Shown here: in pieces, positions 36,137 to 47,500 of the stretch | Layout: every line of letters starts with the position of its first letter | How positions within the stretch are numbered: the stretch's first letter is position 1 | DNA from: Anopheles merus | Taxonomy: Eukaryota; Arthropoda; Insecta; Diptera; Culicidae | Length of the DNA: 64,000 nt | Assembly: GCF_017562075.2 (NCBI RefSeq) | Contig: NC_054083.1 | Span: 52,962,442-53,026,441 of the forward strand | Direction: 5' to 3' | The notes under the pieces: model-generated | What the model was told of the DNA's origin: nothing | Database searches by the model: none | The model's input: the letters and a program-made list of their open reading frames with translations, nothing else | Program-made: the position numbers and the translations under genes

Positions 36137-37321
36137 CAATCGCGATCGCGTTCAACGGTCAGTGTTTCGCGGGTTCAGTACTATGTGCTTATCGGTGTTG
36201 TCCCATCGTCCACCAAATTGAACTCACCTCCCTTATCGGAAGGGCAGTTTATCACTCCGTTCCGAGGCTTATCGCACGCTTCCCCCTCTTTGGCGAGGAA
36301 ACGAAGCCGCGAATAAATAAATAATAAATAATCCTCAATTCGCGTTTGCGTTCGTTCGGTCGCATCCAATGATGATGATCGGTCCCGGTCGTTCAATATG
36401 ACCGTTTTATGTGTTACAAGTTCCCTACCTCCCTTCCCCTCTCCAATTCTGTCACACGTAGACCTTGATCTTTGGTGAGCCAAGCACGACGATAGTTCCA
36501 CACAGCGCCAACCCCTCCCCGAGCAATGTTGTGGACGAATAATGTGTGAGATTGTTTTGTTGTGCAAATGGGAAGCGGCGGCTGAAGTAATGCTCTCTCT
36601 GTACGGGCCTATGTTGTGCTATGGTTTTGGCTTTTCCTCCACCCGGAATGGGATGTGCTACGCGCGATGTACGATTGGAACCAGATTGAATCGGATACAG
36701 TTAAATCGCAATGGTTTGTGGGGTCGGGTAGGCGGAGAAACACGGTCGCGGTATGGTATCTTATCACAGCGACTTCACGCCATGCCGTTCGTCGCGAGGG
36801 CGACGAATCTTACACGCCAATCGGTCACTTCAATCCGCGTCCCATTGAGAACCGTACTCTGACGCCTTCCTCCTGCTCCTCCCTATCGCTCTCTCTTCTA
36901 GAGTGTTAAATAATCGATGTCATATAGAGCCGTTTGACCGGCGTGTGTTGTGTTTGATTGCCGCTGCACGGTACTACATTTATAGTCGGCCACGCTGGAC
37001 TGCTGTGTGTTGGCTGTGTTTGAGAAGCTGGCGCACGTTTGTAGATGTCAAAAATGTGGACTGTCGATTAATAGTACACAGGGGCACACAGCACGACGAA
37101 GAGGCGAAATGTTGAAGGAAGACTCGCAACATTGCTGTAATCTAGAAGGCCAAGGAATGCTCGCTCTCTCGCTCTATCTCTCTTTTTCGGTGTTTTCGTG
37201 TTGTATGCTTGCACCATTTACAACCATTTGCACTCATTCTATCTAACGTTTTGCGTATCAGAAGTTCCTTCACGCGTATATAGGGTGGTCTAGTTTAAGT
37301 CTACATTAAAGTAGATTAAGA

Positions 37322-37322
<1 letters not shown>

Positions 37323-37376
<54 letters not shown>
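37323..37376. repeat. (TG)27 microsatellite
   Basis: Perfect 54-bp dinucleotide tract. It is preceded by AT-rich DNA with the imperfect palindrome TCTACATTAAAGTAGA at about 37299-37314. Confidence 0.95.
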
Positions 37377-37377
<1 letters not shown>

Positions 37378-40300
37378 TTGGTAGATCTTGTAATTCGAAT
37401 GGATTGGCTAATAATTTGATAAATTAGGTTATCCTTTTTCCGAAGGCCATATCAGCAATGATTCACACAACTTCGGTGCGTCACTCTGTTGCCGATCATC
37501 CATCAGCTCAGATTAATTTCCCGATTGCGCGAGTGCCAGGCGGCGCGGTGTGTGTGTGAGTGCGCAAAAAGAAAAGCAAAAAAATCCGCGCCAAAAGTCA
37601 GTCAGCTTTTGCTCAAACGTCAAAACGGGTTTCTCCATCAATCGACTCTCAATTGCGCTGGCTATTGAGCGGGTCTATCGGTCAAGAGGAAGCCGCGCAC
37701 CAGCAGCAATATCATTCCTTCCAGCACACACATGACCCCTCTGTTGCGGCACACACGGATTTCCGCCCACAACGGTAGGCTCTCACCTTAACGGTAATTG
37801 AACTTTGACGCAAGTTTCGGGCCCGTCTTCCATTCCCCGTGCACTTCGACTTCGACCGGGCGTGTGTTTTGTCGGTCCGGTTCATTGAAAATTTATTTGG
37901 GAAAACTTGCTCCCGCGGCGGCACAGCCCACACTGACGTCACACGCCCCAGCAGCAGCCGCTCGGCGCGCACAGCGAGTTGAGATTGTGTGTTTGGAAGA
38001 AGTTTGGAAGTGTTGCTCAATACGGCAAAAGTTGAGTGTGCTGCTGCCATGCCCGTGGTTAGAAAAGCCTTTCTCTTGAAGGTTGCTCCTCCCCTGGCGC
38101 TTCCCTTCTTTTCACCTTCCCTCTGATTGGTGGTGGTGCGTGTTTGCACGTGTGTGTTCGGATGAAAGATCGGAAAAGAAATGTTCATTGCGCACAAAAT
38201 TGGTATGCTTGTGGGGGAGGGGGGTTTTCGGTCAGTTGTGTCCATCGCTCATTCGACATTACCAAAAAAGAAGGGAAACGAAAAACAAGTCAATACATCG
38301 CAAAAATCCATCGGCCTAATGCGTTGATGCTACCTCTCACGGGAGTAAGATTTCTTGCTGTGGAAGGGGAAATTATAGACCGAAGACGCACCAGTGCCAG
38401 TGCCACCGAGAGTGGAGAAAGGAAAAGGAAGAACAATTTACCGCCATTATTTGGGGTTGATTTATTTTCCCTCCTTCTCCTCCTTCTCCTGCTCCCTAGA
38501 TCATCGATTAGCTATATATGTGTGTTTGATCTTGCTGTGATGTGTCTCCTTCGGGGAAATGGGATCGTGGAATAGGTACACACGCTCACACAAAAAAACG
38601 AAAGAAGAAAGGTGTTGCAAACTGTCTTAAACGGTGATACCTTTTTTGATCATTTAGTGTGTGTGGGTGTGTGTGTGTGTGTGTGTCGTGTTTTTGTGGC
38701 AGGAAAAACGTGACACTGAGCGAATTCAGCGAATAACCGCTCTTCGTTTAGCCGTGCTTTGGGACAGCCGGTTTTTCTTCCCTTTTTGTCACCCCCATCA
38801 GCACAATCTTTCCACCCACCCATTTCTGGCAAATTGAGTGAACCTAATTGAGACGATCATTGTCGCGTGTATTTGTGTGTGTGTGTGTGTATGCGTGCTA
38901 GCGACGTTTTAGATAGACTATCAAATCTCACCTTCAGCCAGCAACGCGGGAGGCACGTTGGGATTGAAGGGGAAGGGGAGGGAGGGTTACATTTTTTGTT
39001 ATAAAACAATATTATATTCTCATCCCCGATTCTGCGTGTTTTCCAAGCACTCCTCTAAAAGCACGCCTTCCAGGAACCGGATTGGTATTGATGTATTTTC
39101 TGTTTTCTGCGACCCCCAACAACAACAAGCAAAAAACAGGTGTACCGAAAAACATCTGGTAAATAAATGCAAAACAAACAAAAAAAGAATGCAACAGTTT
39201 ATTTGTGTTCGCATTTGAAGCGCTTGCCTTTGCCGGGGATGCTGCGAGAAGAGGTCTCTCTAGAGCCTCTAGAAACATTAAAGCAACGCAGCAAGCTGCG
39301 GTGCTTGTGTGCGCCTGTGCGCCGACGGAAATGGGAAAAGACCGACGGGTGTCTCGAACAAGCGGCTGCCATGGAGACGCGCTTTTGAGTGTGGTATGCC
39401 TAGATTGTTCGTTTGTGCCCCGCTCTCCGGGGAGGGTGTGGAGCTTATTCTCCCCCCTCCCCCCTATACTACCCGTGGATGGAAGAATGCAGATAATACA
39501 GGTGCCAAAGATGGGCGCATTTACGCGTAGCTACATTTTCTTTTTCCGAAACCGAGCAGGGGCGCTTTTTTTTTTTGCACTGGCAAAGGTAAAAATAATT
39601 TCCATTTTCAGACCCATCCCCTTCTCCTTACATCCCCCTTCTCCGTTGTGCTGGGGTTGCTGGGGACAACGCGGGTAAAACGCCAACGCAAACGCCACAT
39701 CAATACGCATGACATTTATCTCCGCCGAGCGTCCTCGTCGGCGCAGCGTTCGTCGTCCTTTTTCATCAAATCTGATCGCTCCGCGTCGTGTTCCGTGGTG
39801 AGAAAAAGGGGGAGGGGGGGGGGTTTTCTCCGGGGTCTTTGAATTCCTACAGAATGGGATGAAGGATTGTGATGCTCTACACCACCATGGTGGTATGCAT
39901 GCTGCCTGAACGGATGTAAAACTTTAGAAAGCTTCCTCCCGGTTGGGTGGGTTTGGTCGCACTAACCTCTCTCATGGTACCGAAAACCGGCCCTTTTTTG
40001 TACCGGAAGCTGTTCCCAAAGTGAGAGGAAGGACGGTGGTGTTTTCCGCCGTTTCCACATCCTTATGATATGTATTTTTCCTCTCCTCCGTTCGTTCGCC
40101 GTTGATTGAGCCATTATTTCCAAATCGTTGGCGTCTTCTTCTTGTTTGCTATCGGAAATGATCCGAGTGATGCGAGTTCCGAATGGTATTTGGTGCTGCT
40201 TTTTTCCTGTTTTTTGGTTGCTCATGTTGATGGGTAAACAACCGACAACACCCCAGGTGCGGGTGCTTGTGTGTGTCGTTTGCCGATGTATCTGCCCTGG

Positions 40301-43049
40301 TGCCTGGGCTGGAGGATGGAGCGTTTTTGTGCGAAAATTCGAAACCCGCATTGGTGGCGTTCTTCGACAGTTTCCAGGAATTGGATCGGGCGGTGATGAT
40401 GATGATGATGGTACGATAAGGATAGGATCCATCGTCCAGAAGCGTGCGTGTCTTTGCAGCACAAATAAAATGAATGCTTAGAGAGGGAGCAAAAAAGGAA
40501 AAAGGAGAACAAAACACTTCGAACGTGACTATAGCCCTCCAGCCCCCCCCCCCCCACCCCATCATCATGGTTCGGGAGGAGTGACATTGATCGAAGCACC
40601 TGGAGAGGATGCTGACATGATGGTACACAATGAAGCGTAGTTCCCGGAAATGATGATTTCCACCTGTTGTCGACGGTGTGCGCTCACAGCTGAAGTCGAG
40701 CGAATTGGTGTGACTAGACACGCAAACGAACACACACCGGGACATGCCGTTGTTTGAGTTACCATTCCCATTGGCAACCGTCCCCTTGGCGCATGACATG
40801 GCGAAAGGCGCGGGGTGGAGATGCTTCGAGGGGGCAGATGCTTTGGTACTGCTGCATTTAAGCTTCCATATCTGCGAATGTTCCATGCCAGCGAAATCGG
40901 AGAATGCCAAGCTCGTCGTCCCCGCGAACTCTCTCTTTCTCTCTGTCGGCGTTCACCACCCTCCCTTAGAAAGCTTAGAATAGATCCCGGGAGCAAAGCT
41001 CGAGACCAAGCGAGCAGCTTCATGGCGCGACGGCAAGGCAGAGGGGAAGCATCGAAGGATGGCATTTGATACGAAACACAAAATTAATAGCCAAGAGCCA
41101 TGATCCGAGCGGCCAGGATCCTTTGCTCGCATGGTAGGACGGAAGGATGCTGGAGGAGGATGCTCACTGAATCCCGTTGCCACTCCCCCTTTTCCCCTCG
41201 GATAGATTATCCTTGCGCAGGAGTGCGCTGGTGGGTGGTTTATTACCTTCATCAAGTGCGCTGGTACGAAACGTTAGATGACTTATTAAAGCAGCATTCG
41301 GAGGAAAAGCGAAACAACAGGCTATTGTAGTTTATTCTAGAAATGAAGCTTCCAAGACAAAAACACTTGAGCCAAGCCTAACGAATGAAACATTGCAGTC
41401 TACTTCAAGATTATAAGAGCTAATTGTTGGAAGAAGTAGAGGATAGAGCTATGGCCCCCGGTATTCGTAAACGAAGAAAAATCTCTACGGGAGGTTGTCA
41501 TCCCACTGCTAACGCTGAAGCCAACAGAATTAGGTTTCGATTGGATCTCAAGGCCGTCGATCGTGGTGGAGTTTTGTGCCCGATAAGCGCAACCACCAAC
41601 CAGTTTGATGCGCAACGTTGGAAACCCCCAAACGGCGGGCCTCTCTTTGGCAGGTTGGTGCTCTTTGGCGCGCTATTCGGTTCAAGGTTGCGACCGATCT
41701 ACGCGAACCGATCTACTGATGTGGTATTCGAAAGATGGCCACAAAGCCCGCTTCTTCTCCTTCGTGTTCGCTGACCGTATGACCTTTTTTTTTTGGTGCT
41801 GCTCTCAATCCCGTTTCCCCAGTTAGAAAACGGTCTTCCGCACCTGGCGACCTGCCTCCGTTCGTTCTTCCTTGCCGACAAGACCAGTTTTGGTATGGAA
41901 AATGATGTGATGAAATTATCATACTGTAAAGCTTCTACGCGTCGCTTCTGAAATCACTTGACTTATTTGCATTTAATTTGAAATACGCAACAAAGTTTGC
42001 TTTATCCGATTGAGATCTGATATCAAAGCTTCCTGATCTTTGTATGGATTTCGGCAAAATTTTGTTTTGTTGCAAAATTTTGGAACAGAATTGAACAGTT
42101 AAGGACAAGACAAAGTTAAGGTCAAACCACTTCTCACACGCAACCATGATGGTGGTGGCGGTGGGGAAAGGAAAACGAGTCGAAAAGGAACTTGATGGAC
42201 CACCGAACAGGTCAGATCGTTAAATACAGGTTAAGTTTTTTTTTTGCTCTTCGCACCTTGCGATCGACTGGCAGTGTGAAGTGATAGTCAACCCGGCGAG
42301 GTCGCCATCGATAGATGGGGTTGACCATTCTACCCCAATTTTTCGCTCAAGACACCACTACCGGTTTGAGGATGGAAAGGATGGGAAGAAACCTGACCTA
42401 TTGCCAAAATGATTTGCCAGTTTCGTGCGTCTTTAATCTTGCTCTCTCAAGAGAGCTTGTTGCCTACCCGAACTCTACTAACGTGTGCGTAAGCATGGGT
42501 TTGTGGTGCTCGCCGGTTGTGTTGCTTCCTTCTTCACAGTGAAACGGAGATCATTCGCACCGAAGATGGTTACCGACGCGTTTGTGATGTGTGATGGCGA
42601 TTAGTTTCGCAGTCGCGATAAGGAAATGGCGAAACATCGTGCGTATGACATTCAAATGAGAATGCCAACGCCGGGCCTGCATGCGCGTTGTTGATTGGCG
42701 ATCTCGTGTGATCGTTCTTTTAAGGGCTCAATCTCAAGAGGCTGTTCCAGGATCATTGCCTAGGTGAATCGTACCGTCGCTTGGAGGAGACGCGTTTGAT
42801 GTGCTCCCATTAATTAGTGTCACCAGTCATGCGCTTGAAGGGGTTGTCTGTGCGTGTGTGCGTGTACGAGTTCCTAATGGCACAAACATGTAGCTCTTCT
42901 TACCGGGGTATCGGTGATGGACGGGTCTGTCGCAGGCTGTGTGGGGTTCGGGACGTGATCTAGGCGACGCGTTTATTGCGCATTGCGCCATGATCATGCC
43001 AACAATCCTAAGAGCGAACGAAATACTAACGATGTAGTGGTGTGTTTAG

Positions 43050-43390
43050 ACGAAGACAGACACTAATATATGCTCTGCTGTCTAAATCCTCAACAACTCT
43101 TGCTTTAGGGCAGAATGTGAGTACTCAAAATTGAGAGACTCACTAATCCTATGTTCTTTTCTCCAATTTCAGGACTTTTTTGGAAAGTGATGTACTGGAC
43201 TCTTCAAACTCTGAGATAAGGTAAGTTTGAAGTCTTTTCGGGATCTATACTTAAAATCGATTGTTTTGAAAAGCTCTTGATGTGTTGGGTATCCTATCAT
43301 CAGGGATGTATTGATGATGGCTATTGTCTAACACATCCAAGTCCGTTGGTTGCATTAGATCAAGCTCTTGTCAAGCTCTGCGATCCTGGT
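43050..43390 (+). other. Cluster of mini-exon candidates with short introns
   Basis: Three closely spaced exon candidates have good splice signals. (1) One ends at 43116 before GTGAGTAC; its acceptor is either TTTAG at 43049 with branch point CTAAC, or TTTAG at 43108, giving 67 or 8 nt. (2) 43173-43220 (48 nt) follows a strong acceptor (CTAAT branch point, TTCTTTTCTCCAATTTCAG) and ends at a perfect AAG|GTAAGT. (3) 43304-43390 (87 nt) lies between ATCATCAG and GTAAGT. The introns would be 56 and 83 bp. Joining 1 to 2 creates ATG across the junction (AT|G) in good context, reading MTFLESDVLDSSNSEIR; joining on to exon 3 adds eight residues and then TAA. It could be a short peptide gene, a non-coding RNA, or leader exons of the large + gene. 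Confidence 0.4.
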
Positions 43391-44048
43391 GTAAGTGTTG
43401 TCGACACGGCTGCTGCTCTCGCAACGTGGAATGTGACATGCGCACTGACTCTCGGCAACATTTGGCGCGTTTGCAGTGTGCTTCCACGTCGACTGGCTAC
43501 GGCGTGGCGAGATGATGATCATTCATTTGCCACGATCTTTCGCACTCGTGGAACCCGATCGCACGGATGCAAATCACGGGACGTTTGTGGGCATGAAAAA
43601 CCCGTTTGGCAACCGTTCAAATCGTTGCTCGATATGGTGAAAACGGGCGGATATGGGTTTGATTATCCCCGTCTTTACCCAAAGGGCTGAAAGGAAGCTC
43701 CCAAGCGAACCAACCTCTAATACACACGCTGCTCAACTCTTGCATGCTTTCTAGTACAGTTCTTAGTTGTGAGCACATCCTTGTGTGTGTGCTGCTTAGT
43801 TTTTCCGCTCGGCTTGTTGTTGCATGGGAAAATCCGTGGCCCGCGGACGGAGACCGGTGTCTCTCTCTCTCTCTCTCGCCCTTACGCGTGTGTGTTTGTG
43901 TGTTTTTGGGGAGGTGAACCTGTGCCACACCGGTGGAGGTATCCAATGGTGTGTGTATGTGCCGAACCCGAGCGGCCGAACCTCAACCAGCGTAGACGAA
44001 GCTGTGGCCACATATTCTATTAATAGCGGTGGAAAATCGAACGGAAAA
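43221..44048 (+). other. Non-coding stretch with CT and GT tracts
   Basis: Contains a 137-codon open frame (43277-43690) with no ATG-context or family support, a (CT)n tract at 43858-43877 and a GT-rich tract at 43887-43902. It probably lies upstream of the next leader exon candidate. Confidence 0.4.
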
Positions 44049-44514
44049 TCAGTACCAAACCCGACCCGCACGTTGTCGTGTCGTCGTCTTCGTCGTCGTC
44101 ATCATCGTCATCAGCCGGGGGACGGACGATCGTTGAGAAACGTGGTGGATTAGTGCGCTGTGAGCTGTTGTTACCAAGGGTGAAGAAGGAGCAGGAGGAT
44201 CAGAAGAAGGACAAACAAGGAGAAAACAGTTGAAGTGTACGATTGCGCCGAGGTGTAAAAGGACGCAAGAGCGGTTGGCGGTTTAGTGCTGCGCAAACGA
44301 TCGCAATCTAGGCGCAGCTGCTGCGCAAGTCTTAGGCAGTGTGCTGTGTGTAAGGCAGAAGTAATGCCAAATGGCAAATGGTGAATGGTGAAAGAAGAAA
44401 ACATGCACAGTTAGAAAGAGACTAGAGGCGCAGGGGTAGAAGGAGAGAAGAACAAAAAAAAACAGGATATACCGACGACGACCACGACTTACCACGGTGA
44501 GGGTGCGCGGAAAG
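44049..44514 (+). other. Putative alternative first exon (promoter C)
   Basis: An initiator-like ATCAGTAC at 44048-44055 starts a purine-rich block with a GTC/CGT triplet repeat (44076-44103). It ends at donor GGAAAG|GTGAGTTT, with the exon ending at 44514 (a weaker donor is at 44497). A CT tract lies 170-190 bp upstream. No long ORF starts with ATG in the block. It resembles the blocks ending at 26809 and 33032, hence the inference of alternative leaders. Confidence 0.35.
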
Positions 44515-47500
44515 GTGAGTTTCTATGTGTGTTTTTTTGTTCTCTCGATGGTTGGCATTATTGAGTGTATTTATGAGAACAAATGGAAAACATTTCCCTG
44601 TGTTCCTAGTCAAAAACTCAAGGGAACTGGAGCGCTCCGGTGCGGGCTCGAGAAGTATAAGTCACTTTATTTCCCCCAGTACATTACGGTGAGTCATTAA
44701 GTGTTGCATTTCAACTCTCGAAAATGCATTCGCTGCTGTACACGGTTTAATCCCCAACAGGGAAACACCCTCTCTCTACCTCTCTCTCGGGACAGCAGCA
44801 TCCGATCGTCATTTCTCACTCCAACCGTGTGTGTGTCTGTGTGAGGATGTTTTTCCTTTTTTTTCTCTCAGTTGATGTTTCATCACGGCAGCTGGATCTC
44901 GCATGCGCAATACGGCTGTCTCGGGGCCTGATCGGGCAGACGATCCTCGGTTTTCTTCTCCCGCTTTTTCCTTCACCCTCATCCTCATGTGCTAATGTGT
45001 ATCTAGGTGGAATTGAGTGTGAAATGGATCAACTTTCTCGTTCAGCCCTCCAGCCGTGTTACGTGCACGGCCATCATCTTCCACGGCGGCGGTGGTGCGT
45101 GCCTCAGAGCAAAAACTGTCGCGATCGGGCCTGCCGGGTGGAAGAGTTTCTTATTATTCTCCGCTGGCTCGCTGGCAGCTGTCCGGAAGGTTCGGACATA
45201 TTTTCGCTTTTGCGCCACACGTCCGTCTGCTGTGCGTTGCCAGTGTGTCGAAGAAACAGTCGCAACAGTCACCACTTAACAATGTTGGGTTCTTGTTGAG
45301 ATGTTAAGAACATTCTACACTTTGTTTTGGAAATTTAATAACCTTTTTTGCAACAACATCTGTCGTTATGATTAATAAAAAAGTATATTTAAGATACTAA
45401 ATAATAATTCGAACGGGTTTTGGGGTCTAACATCTCCTGTTGGGATTGTGAAATTGACACAAAACATAATCTATTCGACCTCAAAAAACACGACCAGAGT
45501 CCACCGGGCGAGCGGGGGGGACCGCCCAAACCCTGTGTTCCCTTGTGTCCCTGCTGGTGTCTGTGTGTTTGATGGCGCTGGTCTAACCATCCGTCCTTCG
45601 GCATCTGCGCATCTCCCGTGCTTGTACGAAGAAGAAGAAGAAGGAGAAGAAGAGCATCAACAACAGCAAAAAGCCAGAACATAGAGACGCACAAACACAG
45701 GGGCCGCACACAGCAGGCCCCGCTCACTAGGTGCGTATATTTTCCCAAATCTTTCCATTAGGCAGGCCCCGAGAGAGGAGGGAAGACGACCAACGGGGGG
45801 GCGTGGGGAATTAAAAGACACTCTTCCGAGGCGCACGCGCGCGCGCCGTCTCTCCTAAATCAAAGTGGCGTTGGTTGAGCGCGCGAGCCCGGGGGTTTGG
45901 GCCCCGAGAGGATTATCGCGGGACCGTGTGCGCGGACCGCATCAGTTTTGGGTGCGTGTGCGCGGCGTACCCCCACCTCCCCAATCCACAGTAGCAGCAG
46001 CCGTCGGTAAATCATTAGAGTTAAGCTATGTCGGCTGCGCGAGACGATCAGATATGAAGGGGGATAGGACGACGACGACGACGAACGGCGAGGATCAGTT
46101 CATTAACGCATACAAGCTGCATTCGTTCTGCTGGGCTGGGAAAACGCATCCGTGGTAGAACGTCCGCTCTCTCTCTCTCTCTCTCTCTCTTTCGCAGAAG
46201 GCACCCTCTGGCAGCAGAGGCTGGCCGTCCATTTCGATCTGTCGGCATGCGTTTGGGTTTTTCCCTCGGTTCGGTGTGAGTTATTCTTCCTCTTGGAGTG
46301 TGTTCTTCCTCACCCATTTCCCATCGCTTTCCACCAAGTTCCGGCCCAACGGGGGAGAAGACGAAGTAGTAGCGTGTGTGGTGTACCTGGTTTAGGTTTC
46401 AAGATGTGTGCGCTGGCGTTTTCGGCGTTTGCTCTTTTAATGAGCAAAGTGGAAGGAAGAGAGAGAGAGCGAGAGAGAGAGGGAGTGCTGCTGTATCTGT
46501 TCCGTAGAGGGCTTTACCTCTTGACTCTTTTTACTCCGATTGCTGATTGCTACAGGAAGGGCATGGTAGCAAATGGTAGGGGCGCGACGAACAAGGAGAG
46601 GGGTTAGCAAATGTCTCAAACTTCTCGAGATCCTAATTGCTTCTTCAGTTCCATTCTGCCGCCGTATGGGCAAAGCGATGATGATGAGATTTCAAAGTCG
46701 TCGTCGTCGTCGTCTTTGTACGGTGTGCGTGGCTCTTTGCTGCTGCCTCTGCAAGATGTTATTCCACTTCCAGCGAGGAAACGCGCAATGCGCTGCTGCG
46801 CCCCTGGCGGCACACGGAGGCACGTGCTGCAGCCGCACGACGAATGCGTTTCCGGTGGCGGTTTCATGTGACATGCACGTTTTAAATTGATGCCGAGTTT
46901 TCGTCCAAGACGGCACGCAGCACGGGTCGCCAGCGCACTCACACACACACACACAGAGCAGATTGTGTGTCTCGTGCGTACTGCGAACGGCTGCACGTTT
47001 TTTTTTTCACAGTAACTTTCTTCCCTTTGCTCCTGGTGGCGATGGTCCCTCTATAGTCCTGACATGAAGGGCGAAGGAAGAGGCTGTGCGTTGTGTTGTT
47101 TCCCGGGGTTCGCTGTCATAATTACTGGGCGGGGTAGCAACGAGCGGTGGTGCGGAAGACTGATGAGTTTCGGACGGAGCACACCCAGCTGTCAGACAGA
47201 GACCAACTCGCCAACTTGGATCCCCCGAACTGGAACGAGCGCAAAAATGTCATCGCCATAGTGCGCCCCGGGTGCGGGTTGAGAAATACTTACTGGCGAG
47301 ATGCATTGGCTTCGTCTCTTCCTCCTCTGATCCAAGTTGGCGGGTCTTGGGTTTTCTTGGAGTTGTTTTGCTCGCTCGCGGGTTTGCAATATTCCCTGCC
47401 ATCTCACCCAGTCAGCAAGGGTATGTCGGCTGCCCCCGGTAAGATCGGCTGTATCACGTTGTGCCGTTGGTCGTCGTCGTCCTTTTCGCGTCACACAAAC

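Larger units (their letters stand above)
33033..43049 (+). other. Gene-free stretch, probable intron
   Basis: No coding gene recognised. It contains a 24-G run (36113-36136), the 54-bp (TG)27 tract (37323-37376), CA tracts at 34696-34715 and 34926-34948, GT tracts at 38657-38687 and 38872-38890, and an AT-rich patch at about 41930-42110. One minus-strand frame (35833-35465) has unusually protein-like composition but no ATG and no known family; it is reported as a finding rather than a gene. Confidence 0.5.

Noticed and set aside
40149..40910. 253-codon open frame on -
   Set aside because: The translation is His/Ser/Thr-rich, derived partly from ATG/CAT and CCC repeats. No known domain, no splice or start context.
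43277..43690. 137-codon open frame on +
   Set aside because: It starts at TTG in the intron between two exon candidates, and the frame does not match the phase of the preceding exon. Some stretches look protein-like but no family was recognised.
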